A DNA stretch of 64,000 bases, taken from positions 1 through 64,000 of the forward strand of contig CACBPP010000001.1 in NCBI GenBank assembly GCA_902541175.1, in the 5' to 3' direction. The first letter of the stretch is position 1; the number at the start of each line of letters is the position of its first letter. This document shows, piece after piece, positions 40,502 through 53,384 of the stretch. Under the pieces are notes generated by a model. It made no database searches and was not told the DNA's origin. It saw only the letters and a program-made list of their open reading frames with translations. This DNA is from an uncultured SAR86 cluster bacterium (GTDB taxonomy: Bacteria; Pseudomonadota; Gammaproteobacteria; Magnimaribacterales; D2472). The position numbers and the translations under genes were made by a program.

Positions 40502-43500
40502 GCTGCGTTTGCTGTTGTAGCTTTTAACAAATCTTGAATGTTAGAAGCTGCCGGCACAACTAGCCAAAATTGACTTTCAAATCTATCAAAGTCATCTATT
40601 ATTTCCTTTGCCTTTTTACTATTCGTATATTTATAGTGATTGCTCAGAATTTCTTTTATATGCTTTCTATGAGGCTGCATTTCTTCAGTAGTTATCCTTT
40701 CTAATCCTACTAACCCTCTATTACATTTATCGAAGAATGTTCTATTTTCGTCAAGTACATATGCAAAACCTCCTGTCATACCTGCTGCAAAATTTAATCC
40801 AACATCTCCAAGAACAGTTACATGACCACCAGTCATATACTCACAGCAATGATCGCCAGCACCTTCAATAACTGCTTTAGCTCCTGAATTTCTTACCGCA
40901 AACCTTTCTCCAACTGAACCAGATATATAAACTTCCCCACCAGTTGCTCCATAAAGACATGTATTGCCAGCAAGAATGGTTTTTTCATCATTGATAGCAA
41001 AATCAGCATCATTTTTGATAATTATTTTTCCTCCATTCATACCTTTTCCAACATAATCGTTAGCATCACCATTAAGCGTAATATTTAATCCGTTAGCATT
41101 CCAACAACCAAAACTTTGTCCAGCAGACCCGATAAAGTTAAGATTTAAACTGCCTGATAGTCCATCTTCACCAAATTTAGATGCAATTTCTCCTGAAACA
41201 TTTGCACCGACAGATCTGTCTGTGTTCGAAATGTTATAACTAAAACTCCCTTTTTTATCTCTATTAATATTATCTTTCACATCAGACAATATCTTTCTAG
41301 ATAAATCTGCTTTATCCCAAGGGTTATTTTTTGATACTTTGCAAAAATTAGATTCTTTATTGTTTAAATCTGAATATAAAATTGGAGATAGATCAATATT
41401 TTTTAGATAGTCTTCAATTTCGTCCAATTGATATAAGTAGTGTGTTTTACCAATAATATCTTCAAGTTGTTTTACACCTAACTCAGCTAAATATTTTCTT
41501 ACATCATTGGCAATGAAGTTAAAGTAATTTATTACTCTCTCTTTTTCGCCAATAAAATGTTGATTAATTAAGTCTTTTCTTTGTGTGGCTACTCCAGTTG
41601 CACAATTATTTAAATGGCAGATTCTTAGATACTTGCATCCCATTGCAATCATTGGTCCTGTTCCAAAACCAAATGATTCTGCACCAAGCATTGCAGCTTT
41701 AATAACATCAAGACCAGTTTTCATTCCACCGTCAGCTTGCAGCCTAATTTTGTGACGAAGTCCACTGTCTCTTAGGCTTTGATGAGCCTCTGCCAAACCG
41801 AGCTCCCAAGGTGATCCTGCATATCTTATTGAAGTAAGTGGACTAGCACCTGTTCCACCATCATGACCAGAAATAGTGATTAAGTCAGCGTACGCTTTTG
41901 CTACACCTGATGCAATGGTTCCCACACCAGGTTCTGAGACAAGCTTAACAGATACAAGTGCTTTTGAATTAACTTGCTTAAGGTCGAAAATCAATTGTGC
42001 TAAGTCCTCAATCGAGTAAATATCATGATGTGGAGGTGGAGAAATTAGTGTAACTCCAGGAGTTGAATACCTCAATTTAGCAATCAAGCTATCAACTTTT
42101 CCGCCAGGTAATTGACCTCCCTCACCGGGTTTTGCTCCTTGTGCAATTTTTATTTGTAATACTTCAGCATTAACTAAATAATGAGGTGTTACTCCAAATC
42201 TTCCAGAAGCGACTTGTTTAATTTTCGACATTTTTAATGTGTCATATCTTTCTTTCGCCTCACCCCCTTCACCAGAATTTGATCTCGACCCGAGCGAATT
42301 CATTGCCTCTGCTAATGTTTCATGAGCTTTAGGGGATAACGCACCTAGACTCATTCCAGCAGAATCAAATCTCTTTAATATTTTTTTATTAGCTTCAACC
42401 TTTTTTATATTAATACTTTTTTTAGATTTTTTAATTCCAAGGATATCCCTCAACATTGCCGGGGGTCTTTTATCAACTAGATCTGCATATTCCTGATATT
42501 TTTGGTCTGATCCAGTCGAAACAGCCTCCTGAAGTTTTTTTACAATCTCTGGATTATACGTATGATATTCGCCACCATGAACATATTTTAAGAGTCCTCC
42601 TACACTAATATCAGATAAATTAGATGCAGCGTATTCACTTAATTTTTTATTTTCTTTGTCTAGATCATCAAAATTTTTACCTGCGATTCTACTTATAGAG
42701 TTTGTAAAACATAAATCAACAACATCATTATCAAGTCCAACTATTTCAAATAACTGTGAGCCTCTATAACTAGAAATTGATGATATACCCATCTTTGAAA
42801 TTATTTTTAATAAACCTTTATTAACTCCTTTTCTATATCTAGCACAATTTTCATGGGGCATTCCTTTAATTTCATTTCTATCGGAAAGATCAAGGATTGT
42901 TTGATACGCAAGTGATGGATATACAGCGGTTGCACCAAAACCTATGAGGCATGCAATTTGATGTGTATCTCTAGCAGATGATGTTGATATAACTATATTT
43001 GCATCAGATCTTAATCCAAGACTTACAAGCTTTTGATGAACACATCCTACAGCAAGCAATGCGTTTATCGGTAAATAATCTTTGCTTGGTACTTTTTCAA
43101 CAAGATGAATTATAACTTTTCCATTTTTAACCTCTTTTACAACATTTTCTTGGAGTTTCTTTAGAGCTTTTTCTAAGCTGGAATTTTTTGCATACTCAAG
43201 ATTTATCTCTATATTGCTGAAATGTTTGTTGTTAATAATCGACTGTAGTTTTTTAAATGATAGTACAGGTGATGTAGTTACTAATCTTTTGGCATGATCA
43301 GGCGTTTCATCAAATACATTAAGTTCTGGCCCATAACAAGTTTCTAAAGACATTACACTAGCCTCTCTCAAAGAATCAATAGGAGGATTTGTTACTTGTG
43401 CAAATTGTTGTCTAAAGTAATCATATATTTGTCTGTGCATTTTACTCATTACAGCTAAGGCTGTATCGTCTCCCATTGAGCCGGTTCCCTCATTGGATTC

Positions 43501-44931
43501 AACTGCAAGAGGCTTAATTACAGAGGTTCTTTCTTCTTTATGAAGTAAAAACATTTTAGATGCTATAGATAATTCACTTTTAGAGATTTTTTTTAAGCCT
43601 GGTCCTTCATATTTATCTAAGCTTGATTCAATATAAACTGTTTGCTGTTTTAACCATTCTCTGTATGGCAGCTTATCTTTAAGAGAATTATCTATCTGTT
43701 TTTCGTCTAGAATCTCACCCGTAAATGTATTTACAGCAAGAATACCGCCAGGTGAAACTCTACCTTTTTTAATTATATTTTCACTATTCTTTGGATTAAC
43801 ACCAGTTTCAGAGGCAATTGTAATAATATTGTCTTTCTCAATTTGATATCTGGCAGGTCTTAAACCGTTCCTATCAAGCATACATACCGCCCATTTCCCA
43901 TCAGACATCACTATTCCAGCTGGGCCATCCCACGGTTCCATATGCATTGAATTATATTCATGGAAGCTCCTTATATCAGGATCAAGCAAATATGCATTTT
44001 GCCATGCTGGTGGCATAACCATTCTTATTGCCCTAAATAATTTCACTCCTCCATTTAAAAGAATTTCTATCATATTATCTAAAGCAGAAGAATCAGAACC
44101 TGTTTCATTTACCAGTTGTTTAAATTCTTGGATTTTTGGCAGTCTTGGACTTTTAAACTTTGATGAACGAGCTTTGACCCAATTTCTATTGCCTCTAATT
44201 GCATTAATTTCACCATTATGCGCTAAGAGTCTAAATGGCTGAGCTAAGTGCCATCGTGGGTGGGTATTTGTTGAAAACCTTTGATGAAAAACACAAATAG
44301 ATGACTCAAATTTAGAAGATTTAAGATCTAAATAAAAATCTTGAATTGCATCAGGAAGCATTAAACCTTTATAAATAATTGTTTTTGAAGACAAGCTACA
44401 AAAATATAATTTCTCATCATCAAGATATATCTCTTCAATTAATTTCCTTGCCTGATAAAGATTGGTTTCAAATTTTTCTTCATAAAAGACTTTGTCTGTA
44501 GATTGAATATATAGTTGATAAATATTTGGCAAGCAACTTAAAGCTATTGTACCAAGAATATCTTTATTTACTGGTACAGGACGAACAGCCTTTAAAATAA
44601 GGTTTTCACTTTTGAGAATTTTTTCAATTTTAGAAAGATCAGATTCAATTTTATTATTAGTAAATAATTGTCCTATTGCAAACTCATTTGAAATTTTTAA
44701 CCCTTGTTCTTCAAAAATAGCATTTTTGAAAAAATCTTTATCTAAATTTAATAGAAGCCCACATCCGTCGCCTGTTTTTCCATCAGCGCCTATTGCTCCA
44801 CGATGAGTCATACTCCTTAAGGCATTAATTGATTTATTGATAATTTTGTGAGATTTTATGCCGTTAATATCAGCTATTAAGCCAAATCCACAGTTATCTC
44901 TAAAGTCATGTTTTGAATATAATTTTGACAT
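40498..44931 (-). CDS. gltB: Glutamate synthase (NADPH) large subunit
   Basis: A 1477-residue enzyme. The class II glutaminase domain starts at C14 (DNCGFGLI), so a short propeptide must be removed. The central and FMN domains include EGGEAKERYDTLK, KPGEGGQLPGGKV and SGHDGGTGASPLTS. The 3Fe-4S cysteines are in CKYLRICHLNNCATG, and the C-terminal beta-helix has many GG repeats. It works with GltD to convert 2-oxoglutarate and glutamine into two glutamates. Here it faces away from gltD rather than sharing an operon. Confidence 0.96.
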   Translation of the reverse strand: MSKLYSKHDFRDNCGFGLIADINGIKSHKIINKSINALRSMTHRGAIGADGKTGDGCGLLLNLDKDFFKNAIFEEQGLKISNEFAIGQLFTNNKIESDLSKIEKILKSENLILKAVRPVPVNKDILGTIALSCLPNIYQLYIQSTDKVFYEEKFETNLYQARKLIEEIYLDDEKLYFCSLSSKTIIYKGLMLPDAIQDFYLDLKSSKFESSICVFHQRFSTNTHPRWHLAQPFRLLAHNGEINAIRGNRNWVKARSSKFKSPRLPKIQEFKQLVNETGSDSSALDNMIEILLNGGVKLFRAIRMVMPPAWQNAYLLDPDIRSFHEYNSMHMEPWDGPAGIVMSDGKWAVCMLDRNGLRPARYQIEKDNIITIASETGVNPKNSENIIKKGRVSPGGILAVNTFTGEILDEKQIDNSLKDKLPYREWLKQQTVYIESSLDKYEGPGLKKISKSELSIASKMFLLHKEERTSVIKPLAVESNEGTGSMGDDTALAVMSKMHRQIYDYFRQQFAQVTNPPIDSLREASVMSLETCYGPELNVFDETPDHAKRLVTTSPVLSFKKLQSIINNKHFSNIEINLEYAKNSSLEKALKKLQENVVKEVKNGKVIIHLVEKVPSKDYLPINALLAVGCVHQKLVSLGLRSDANIVISTSSARDTHQIACLIGFGATAVYPSLAYQTILDLSDRNEIKGMPHENCARYRKGVNKGLLKIISKMGISSISSYRGSQLFEIVGLDNDVVDLCFTNSISRIAGKNFDDLDKENKKLSEYAASNLSDISVGGLLKYVHGGEYHTYNPEIVKKLQEAVSTGSDQKYQEYADLVDKRPPAMLRDILGIKKSKKSINIKKVEANKKILKRFDSAGMSLGALSPKAHETLAEAMNSLGSRSNSGEGGEAKERYDTLKMSKIKQVASGRFGVTPHYLVNAEVLQIKIAQGAKPGEGGQLPGGKVDSLIAKLRYSTPGVTLISPPPHHDIYSIEDLAQLIFDLKQVNSKALVSVKLVSEPGVGTIASGVAKAYADLITISGHDGGTGASPLTSIRYAGSPWELGLAEAHQSLRDSGLRHKIRLQADGGMKTGLDVIKAAMLGAESFGFGTGPMIAMGCKYLRICHLNNCATGVATQRKDLINQHFIGEKERVINYFNFIANDVRKYLAELGVKQLEDIIGKTHYLYQLDEIEDYLKNIDLSPILYSDLNNKESNFCKVSKNNPWDKADLSRKILSDVKDNINRDKKGSFSYNISNTDRSVGANVSGEIASKFGEDGLSGSLNLNFIGSAGQSFGCWNANGLNITLNGDANDYVGKGMNGGKIIIKNDADFAINDEKTILAGNTCLYGATGGEVYISGSVGERFAVRNSGAKAVIEGAGDHCCEYMTGGHVTVLGDVGLNFAAGMTGGFAYVLDENRTFFDKCNRGLVGLERITTEEMQPHRKHIKEILSNHYKYTNSKKAKEIIDDFDRFESQFWLVVPAASNIQDLLKATTANAA

Positions 44932-44958
44932 ATTGTTAAAGTGTGAAGACGAACTATA

Positions 44959-45007
44959 TCATACAATGCTATGAATTATCAAAGAAAAGTGTCATACTAT
45001 GTCATAC
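44959..45007. promoter_or_regulatory. Three TCATAC motifs between gltB and gltD
   Basis: The 88-base gap between the divergent gltB and gltD holds TCATAC at 44959-44964, 44992-44997 and 45002-45007. The copies are 33 and 10 bases apart, about three turns and one turn of the helix, so they would lie on one DNA face. The last two make a direct repeat GTCATACTAT/GTCATACACT just before the gltD start. They may be an operator for the divergent pair. The binding protein is unknown. Confidence 0.45.
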
Positions 45008-45016
45008 ACTAATTAA

Positions 45017-46668
<1,652 letters not shown>

Positions 46669-46669
<1 letters not shown>

Positions 46670-47703
46670 TGAACTCAGATTCGTCATTTCTAAAAGCATT
46701 AAATAAAGAAACTCTCCCAACACCCCCCATATGGTTCATGCGTCAAGCTGGACGATACATGCCAGAGTACCAAAATGTTAGAAAAAAATTTAAAAATTTT
46801 TTAGATATGTGCAAAGAGCCAGATATATGTTGTGAGCTTGCGTTACAGCCTATTAATGCATTTAAATTAGATGCTGCAATCCTATTCTCAGATATCTTAA
46901 CGATACCTGACTCTTTTGGGCTCGGTGTGGATTTTATTGAAAAAGAAGGACCTGTTTTTAGAAATCCTATTAGTAAAAGTACAGATATTAAAAATCTCAA
47001 TCACTTTGATCCTGAAAGTTTAGATTATGTCTACAAGGCAGTGAATAATATTAAAAGCTCTTTACCAGAAGAAATACCATTAATTGGATTCTGTGGAAGC
47101 CCTTGGACTTTAGCTGCATATTCAATAGAGGGAAGATCATCAAAAGACTTTGAGAAGACATTAGGCTTTTTAGAATCAAATCAAAAAGATGTTCATGATT
47201 TATTAATAAAATATACGGACGCATGCTTTTTGTACTTACGAAAGCAAGTACAGTCAGGTGCTGATGTAATTCAGATATTTGATTCTTGGGCAAATCTACT
47301 AACAAAGGAAAATCTTATTGAATTTTCTTTTAATTATATAAATTCTTTGATCTCAGCGTTAAAGCTTGATCCCGTAACAAAAAATATTCCAGTTATTATT
47401 TTTGCTCGAAATCCAAAATGTAACATCGAAGAATTAATTAATACTTCTGCTGACTGCATAAGTCTGTTCTGGTCAATGAATGATTTGAATTTTGAGGTAG
47501 CTAAAAATAAGGTTGCTATCCAAGGTAATCTTGATCCAAAAATTTTACTTGAAAGTGATAAAACAATAAAAAGGGAGACCTATAAAATTCTTGAAAGATT
47601 TAAAGAATATCCTGGTTATATTTTTAATTTGGGACATGGGATAACTCCAGATATTAGTCCCGATAAAATTAAATATTTAACAAATATTGTCAGAGAGTAT
47701 TAG
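46669..47703 (+). CDS. hemE: Uroporphyrinogen decarboxylase
   Basis: A 344-residue enzyme that removes four carboxyl groups from uroporphyrinogen III in heme synthesis. The N-terminal PPIWFMRQAGRYMPEY and the catalytic aspartate in AILFSDILTIPDSFG are intact, as is FCGSPWTLAAY. It is translationally coupled to gltD, and gltD-hemE is also the Pseudomonas order. Its end overlaps the convergent tesB by 4 bases. Confidence 0.96.
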
Positions 47704-48575
47704 TTTTCCCACAATCTTATTAAACCCTCTTGAGTGCATGATGCAATAAGCTTTCCATCTCTTGAAAAAATTGAACCTCTTGAGAACCCTCTTGCATTTC
47801 TGGTTACAGGACTGTCTATAGAATATAAAAACCATCCATCTAAATCTAATTTTCTGTGGAACCACATCGCATGATCCAGGCTAGCGTTTTGAAGATTTTT
47901 AGTTAGAAAGTTTACGCCGACAGAATTGTTGGCTGCGCCTAAAAGTCCCATATCAGATATATACAAAAGAAAGGCCTGTTGAATTACTTGATCCTTAGGG
48001 AGAGAGCCATCTGTTTTAATCCAAGTGTTTTTATATGGTGGCATTCTCTCTGGTTTAAAATAGTTTTGGGGCTCAACTGGCCGCATCTCAATTTCCCTTT
48101 GTTTTATAAACATTGGCATATCTTCTTTTTTCATCTTAAGTTCTTTAAGAATTTCTTCTCTGATTTCTTGCTCGCTTTTTAGTGATTCTGGCTCAGGAAC
48201 ATCTGGCATTTCAATTTGATGCTCAAGTCCTTTTTCTCTTTTCTGAAATGATATAGAGCAATTAAATATGACTTCACCTTCTTGAATAGCTTTAACACTT
48301 CTAGTAGTGAAGCTTTTTCCATCTCTTATTCGGTCAACCGTAAAAGTAATGGATTTATCCATATCTCCAGGTCTTAAAAAATAAGAATGATATGAATGAG
48401 CAAAATGCTCTACGTCAATAGTTTTATATGCTGCTATTAAAGTCTGTGCCATTACTTGGCCACCAAATATTCTCTTGTAACCTACATTTTTTCCATTCCA
48501 AGAAAATATATCCCTATCTATTTTTTCAAGCTCAAATAACTCTAAAGATTGTTTCAGAACTGATTTTTTATTCAT
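47700..48575 (-). CDS. tesB: Acyl-CoA thioesterase II
   Basis: A 291-residue double hotdog thioesterase that releases CoA from medium- and long-chain acyl-CoA. It has VGYKRIFGGQVMAQTLIAAYKT, HSYHSYFLRPGD, GKSFTTRSVKAIQEG and LDHAMWFHRK, the last with the conserved catalytic aspartate, then ARGFSRGSIFSRDGKLIASC. Downstream of an SDR gene with a 5-base gap, it may belong to fatty acyl turnover. Confidence 0.93.
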   Translation of the reverse strand: MNKKSVLKQSLELFELEKIDRDIFSWNGKNVGYKRIFGGQVMAQTLIAAYKTIDVEHFAHSYHSYFLRPGDMDKSITFTVDRIRDGKSFTTRSVKAIQEGEVIFNCSISFQKREKGLEHQIEMPDVPEPESLKSEQEIREEILKELKMKKEDMPMFIKQREIEMRPVEPQNYFKPERMPPYKNTWIKTDGSLPKDQVIQQAFLLYISDMGLLGAANNSVGVNFLTKNLQNASLDHAMWFHRKLDLDGWFLYSIDSPVTRNARGFSRGSIFSRDGKLIASCTQEGLIRLWEN

Positions 48576-48580
48576 AAGAT

Positions 48581-49336
48581 TTAAGTTGCGCTCAAACCTC
48601 CATCTATTAACAATTCCGTCCCTGTTATAAAAGATGATTCATCAGAGGCGAGAAAAACGGCTGCATTAGCAATATCTTTAGGTTCAGCAAGTTTTCTTAT
48701 TGGAATCTGTTGGATAAGCTTTTGTTCAATGTTTCTCTCAGGAGCAGCATCAATCATGGTTTGTACCATTGCAGTTCTAGTAAATACTGGATGAATGGAA
48801 TTACATCTAACTAGATTAGTAGTTTTAGCACAGTGAAGTGCTATTGATTTTGATAAATGTCTAACTGCAGCTTTAGAGGAGTTATATGCAGAAGTATTAT
48901 GTGAGGCAACAATACCAGACATGGAAGAAATATTTATAATTGAGCCATCTCCAGAGTCTCTCATTAGTTCAATGGCATGTTTGCAACCAAGAAATACTGA
49001 ATCTAAATTTACACTATGTACTAATTTCCATGTTTCGATATCGGTAGATTCAATATCACCACCATTACCAATACCTGCATTATTAACTAATATGTTTAGA
49101 GATCCGGCTTCATTTTTAATAAATTCAATTGCAGATATCCAGTCTTCAGACTTTGTTACGTCCAAATTAATGCCTTGGCAAGATAGTTCGTTACATGTTT
49201 TTTTTAATTCACTCTCATTTATATCACTAATAAATACAACTGCGCCCTCTTCAATCATTGAATTAGCCATTTCTTTACCCAAGCCCTGGGCTGCACCTGT
49301 AATGAGTGCTACTTTTCCTTTAAGTCTTTCTGTCAT
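48581..49336 (-). CDS. Short-chain dehydrogenase/reductase
   Basis: A 251-residue SDR. The NAD(P) motif is VALITGAAQGLGKEM, the following acidic residue in FISDINESE suggests NAD preference, NNAGIGNGGDI follows, and the catalytic set is S with YNSSK. It ends in GTELLIDGGLSAT. Members include hydroxysteroid and 3-oxoacyl reductases; the substrate is not predictable here. It is just upstream of tesB on the same strand. Confidence 0.88.
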   Translation of the reverse strand: MTERLKGKVALITGAAQGLGKEMANSMIEEGAVVFISDINESELKKTCNELSCQGINLDVTKSEDWISAIEFIKNEAGSLNILVNNAGIGNGGDIESTDIETWKLVHSVNLDSVFLGCKHAIELMRDSGDGSIINISSMSGIVASHNTSAYNSSKAAVRHLSKSIALHCAKTTNLVRCNSIHPVFTRTAMVQTMIDAAPERNIEQKLIQQIPIRKLAEPKDIANAAVFLASDESSFITGTELLIDGGLSAT

Positions 49337-49446
49337 AATAAATATATAATCAATTTAAGGTCTCATCTTACATTGTTTGCAAAAAAACTAGAACTTTAAT
49401 CTATCAAAAGGTAGGATATGCAGTCCTGAACGTATTAAAGAAAGAA

Positions 49447-50433
49447 ATGACAATAAACAAAGAAATTGATTTACCAAATAAACCTGATAATAAAATCAGT
49501 GTTGCTGATGTTTTTAATATTGATTCAAAACTCACAGTTAAAGGTTTTGCAAAAAAAACAGCGTGGGTTCCAGAGATTGATAACTCCTATGTATTTGATA
49601 AAGAGACAACTCTATCTATTTTGGCTGGGTTTGAGCATAACAGAAGAGTAATGATTCAAGGCTTTCATGGAACAGGCAAATCTACACATATTGAACAAAT
49701 TGCAGCCAGATTAAATTGGCCATGCGTTCGAATAAATTTAGACAGTCACATCAGCAGAATTGATTTGCTTGGAAAGGATGCTATTAAACTAAATGATGGA
49801 AAACAGATCACTGAATTTCAAGAAGGTCTTCTTCCTTGGTCAATTCAAAATCCTGTTGCTCTTGTTTTTGATGAATATGATGCTGGTCGTCCAGATGTTA
49901 TGTTTGTTATTCAAAGGATACTTGAAGTTGAAGGCAAGCTTACTTTATTAGATCAAAATAAAATTATAAATCCTCATTCATCATTTAGACTTTTTGCAAC
50001 AACGAATACTGTGGGCTTAGGAGATATGACTGGTCTGTACCATGGAACACAACAGATAAATCAAGGTCAAATGGATCGTTGGCATATTCTTTCAACATTG
50101 AATTATCTAGATCCCTCTCAGGAACTGAAGGTTGTTATGTCAAAACTTAATAATCTTAAAGGAGAAAAGAATAAAGAAATCATAAAAAATATGATTAAGC
50201 TTGCAAATCTAACAAGAGCTGGGTTTGCCAATGGCGATATTTCAACATTGATGTCTCCGAGAACAGTTATATCATGGGGACAAAATTTTAAAATTTTTAA
50301 GGACCTTGTTACATCATTTAATCTTACTTTTTTAAATAAATGCGATGATATTGAAAAGTCCATTATTTCTGAATACTTTCAAAGATGTTTTGATATTGAA
50401 ATTGATAATGGAGAATCAGGCTCGGCTTCTTAA
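49447..50433 (+). CDS. cobS: CobS-like AAA+ ATPase (cobaltochelatase subunit type)
   Basis: A 328-residue AAA+ protein of the MoxR/CobS branch. Walker A is [15 protein letters not shown] (about 73-87), Walker B is [15 protein letters not shown] (about 138-152), and a sensor-type FATTNT segment follows. It is most like CobS of the aerobic cobaltochelatase. The large CobN subunit is not in the window and no other cobalamin synthesis gene is seen, so it may instead work as a metal-insertion or protein-remodelling ATPase with its VWA partner. It overlaps cobT as TAATG. Confidence 0.85.
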   Translation: MTINKEIDLPNKPDNKISVADVFNIDSKLTVKGFAKKTAWVPEIDNSYVFDKETTLSILAGFEHNRRVMIQGFHGTGKSTHIEQIAARLNWPCVRINLDSHISRIDLLGKDAIKLNDGKQITEFQEGLLPWSIQNPVALVFDEYDAGRPDVMFVIQRILEVEGKLTLLDQNKIINPHSSFRLFATTNTVGLGDMTGLYHGTQQINQGQMDRWHILSTLNYLDPSQELKVVMSKLNNLKGEKNKEIIKNMIKLANLTRAGFANGDISTLMSPRTVISWGQNFKIFKDLVTSFNLTFLNKCDDIEKSIISEYFQRCFDIEIDNGESGSAS

Positions 50434-52196
50434 TGAGTTGGACTAAAAAAAGAGAAAGATTGCATGAAGCAGCTGTATCTTCAATTAGAGCTATTTCAAA
50501 CAATAAAAAAATTTCTTCTAATACAGGATTATCCCAAAGACCACCAACAAGCGATCATGTAGCTTTGCCAAATGTTCCAAGATCTTTTAAAGATTTAAAT
50601 AAATGGCGAGGAGAATCTGATTTTCAAGCGTTTTGGCACTTATTCCATAATAAAAGTAAAGATTTTCAACTTACCCTTCCTGCAAGAATGATCTTTAATG
50701 AATTAGAAATTGCTAGAGTTGAGTTATTAGGTTCTTCAAAATATCTTGGTTCTGAAAGAAATATATCAGAATATACAAATTCTAGAAGCAATGAACTAGA
50801 AGACGAAAAATCTCTAAATTTTTTATCTTATGGAGCAAATTTGTGGCTTAAAGAATTTATGAATTTTGATTTAAGTGAAAATTCAAAAAATATAATTTCG
50901 AAATTTATCAAAAAATATAAGATTGATGCGTCTTCTAACAAAATCCGAGAAAATCTAATAAAAAATCTTGATGATCAAGTAAGCTTTGAAAAAAATGCAA
51001 TCCAATTTCTTCAAAAATTAGATCTAGTTAAAGAAAATGTTGAAGATGAAGAAAATAATTTTGAAGAAGCGCCTGGATCAACAGATGATATTGTTAATGA
51101 AGAAGAAACTATTCAAGAAGATCAAGGAATTGAAGAAAAAATAGACTTAAAAGATTTTGATGGTGACTTAAATGTTGATATTCAAGATGCAATTGAAAAC
51201 ATTGATGATACCTCAATTGAAGATGAAATTGAGTCTCTTACTTATCCTAATAATGATTTCAAAACTTCATATATAGATGACTATTCTATTTACACATCAA
51301 ATTTTGATGAGATTATTGATGCCAAAGATCTAGTTACAAATGAAGAATCAATGCGTTTAAGAAATCAATTAGATAATTTAATTAAACCTCACATATCAAC
51401 CATTGGAAAATTAGCAAACAGACTACAAAGATTGCTTTTGGCTAAACAGAATACAAGTTGGAATTTTAATCTTGAAGAGGGAATTCTTGATAACTCAAGA
51501 TTACACAGAGTTATTGCTAGTCCTGGATACCCTCTTAGCTTCAAACAAGAAACTGAGAATGATTTTAAAGATACTATTGTTACTTTATTAATAGACAACT
51601 CTGGATCAATGCGAGGAAGGTCTATAAGCTTGGCAGCTATATGTGCTGATATCATAGGAAGTACCTTAGAAAGATGTCAGGTAAAGACCGAAATTTTAGG
51701 TTTTACAACTAAACATTGGAAAGGCGGCGACTCCAAAAAATTATGGATAATAAATGGAAGTCGATCTAATCCAGGCAGATTGAATGATATAAGACACATA
51801 ATCTATAAGAGTGCTGATAATAGTTGGAGAAGATCAAGAAAATATTTTGGTGCAATGTTAAGGGAGGGTCTATTAAAGGAAAATGTTGATGGGGAAGCAC
51901 TTGCATGGTCACATGATAGACTTCTTAAAAGATATGAGGAAAGAAAAATATTAATTGTAATTTCCGATGGCGCACCTGTTGACGACAGTACATTGTCTGC
52001 GAATCGTGAGGACTTCTTAGACAATCATCTTAGAGAAATTATTTCAAAAATTGAAAAAGATAGTCCTGTCGAACTTCAAGCAATTGGAATTGGGCATGAT
52101 GTAACAAAATATTACAAAAATGCACTTACTATAAATAGGGCTGAAGAGCTTGGAGAAGTGCTCTTAGAGGAACTAACAAAGCTTTTCAAGGATTAA
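50433..52196 (+). CDS. cobT: CobT-like VWA protein (cobaltochelatase subunit type)
   Basis: A 587-residue protein. The N-terminal part is helical, residues about 200-285 are strongly acidic, and the C-terminal third is a von Willebrand A domain with MIDAS motif [13 protein letters not shown] (about 384-396) and [13 protein letters not shown]. This matches CobT, the partner of CobS in ATP-driven cobalt insertion. The CobS-CobT pair lies alone, so its metal and macrocycle are unproven. Confidence 0.85.
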   Translation: MSWTKKRERLHEAAVSSIRAISNNKKISSNTGLSQRPPTSDHVALPNVPRSFKDLNKWRGESDFQAFWHLFHNKSKDFQLTLPARMIFNELEIARVELLGSSKYLGSERNISEYTNSRSNELEDEKSLNFLSYGANLWLKEFMNFDLSENSKNIISKFIKKYKIDASSNKIRENLIKNLDDQVSFEKNAIQFLQKLDLVKENVEDEENNFEEAPGSTDDIVNEEETIQEDQGIEEKIDLKDFDGDLNVDIQDAIENIDDTSIEDEIESLTYPNNDFKTSYIDDYSIYTSNFDEIIDAKDLVTNEESMRLRNQLDNLIKPHISTIGKLANRLQRLLLAKQNTSWNFNLEEGILDNSRLHRVIASPGYPLSFKQETENDFKDTIVTLLIDNSGSMRGRSISLAAICADIIGSTLERCQVKTEILGFTTKHWKGGDSKKLWIINGSRSNPGRLNDIRHIIYKSADNSWRRSRKYFGAMLREGLLKENVDGEALAWSHDRLLKRYEERKILIVISDGAPVDDSTLSANREDFLDNHLREIISKIEKDSPVELQAIGIGHDVTKYYKNALTINRAEELGEVLLEELTKLFKD

Positions 52197-52258
52197 ACAT
52201 TGCTATAAAATACTTATTTAACAGGGGATTTTAAATAATTTTATAGGTAATTATCATT

Positions 52259-53365
52259 ATGAAAATTCGTAACCAAGATGGGCCACCAGAGGATTTACTT
52301 TACTTCGATGAAGACTTAGATCTGTCCCAAAAACAAGTTGAAGATGTTGTTGAGATATTTAAGACCCCTCTCACTGGAGCATATAACTGGGATTACACGA
52401 TTGCAGACAACAGAATTAAAAAACTTTATGAATTAGGTAAGGAGCTAAATTGGAATGGCTCAATTGATTTGAACTGGGACTATACTCACCCTGCTGATGA
52501 AAAACTAGTTGAACCTGATGAAGAGTTACCTCATGAGGCATTAGAGGCATATCAAGCTCTCTCAGAAGAAGAAAAAATACTTTTTGATAGACATAATACT
52601 GCAGAATTAATGAGTCAATTTCTTCATGGAGAACAAGGAGCCTTACTTGTAGCATCTCAATTAGCTAGCTGCGCTCCAACTTATAATGCGAAACTTTATG
52701 CTGCCTCTCAAACATTTGATGAAGCAAGACATGTTGAAGTGTTCAATAGATATCTTCAGGATAAAATTGGTATTCACTACCCGATTAATCCATCATTAAA
52801 ATTATTACTTGATAAGATTCTCACTGATGAAAGATGGGACTTAAAGTTTATTGGGATGCAGATAATCATCGAAGGTTTGGCTCTTGCGGCATTTCAAATG
52901 CTTAAAGCTATTACAAAAGACCCACTTTTAAAACAACTACTCCACTATGTTGTTCGTGATGAAGCACGTCACGTAACATTTGGAATAAATTATCTTGAAG
53001 ACTACTTAACAACACTATCTAAAGATGAGATAAATGAAAGAGCTCAGTTTGCGTATGAAGCTTGTGTTATTTCAAGAGATAGACTTGTAAATACTCAGGC
53101 TGAACAGAGATTTCTTAAAATGACTGCTGAAGAAGCTAGAGAATTTCAATTAAGTACTGGTACATTTGAAATGTTTAGGAACTTCTTATTTTCAAGAGTA
53201 ATGCCAAACTTAAAGAGGATTGGTCTATTAACAGATGAAGTTAGGCCAAAATTTGAGGCACTTGGATTGCTAGAATATGAGCATGCACCAGATGATTTTG
53301 AATGTGATTGGGCAGAAATGAAAAAGCCTCTTGAAAAATTTGGACAAATTCCAACCAATCTATAA
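52259..53365 (+). CDS. Ferritin-like diiron protein (R2-like)
   Basis: A 368-residue helical protein with a complete diiron ligand set for the ferritin-like superfamily: E125 in HGEQ, E155 and H158 in DEARHVE, E205 in IIIEG, and E235 and H238 in the second DEARHVTFG. This is the pattern of oxygen-activating enzymes such as ribonucleotide reductase R2-like oxidases, not of iron storage. The substrate is unknown. The neighbours are BaxI, DUF305 and, further on, katG, which hints at oxidative or metal-stress roles (inference). Confidence 0.8.
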   Translation: MKIRNQDGPPEDLLYFDEDLDLSQKQVEDVVEIFKTPLTGAYNWDYTIADNRIKKLYELGKELNWNGSIDLNWDYTHPADEKLVEPDEELPHEALEAYQALSEEEKILFDRHNTAELMSQFLHGEQGALLVASQLASCAPTYNAKLYAASQTFDEARHVEVFNRYLQDKIGIHYPINPSLKLLLDKILTDERWDLKFIGMQIIIEGLALAAFQMLKAITKDPLLKQLLHYVVRDEARHVTFGINYLEDYLTTLSKDEINERAQFAYEACVISRDRLVNTQAEQRFLKMTAEEAREFQLSTGTFEMFRNFLFSRVMPNLKRIGLLTDEVRPKFEALGLLEYEHAPDDFECDWAEMKKPLEKFGQIPTNL

Positions 53366-53384
53366 CTTTAAATTTGAATATATG

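Noticed and set aside
49447-52196. CobS/CobT as proof of cobalamin synthesis
   Set aside because: Two chelatase-like subunits without CobN or pathway genes do not establish the pathway.
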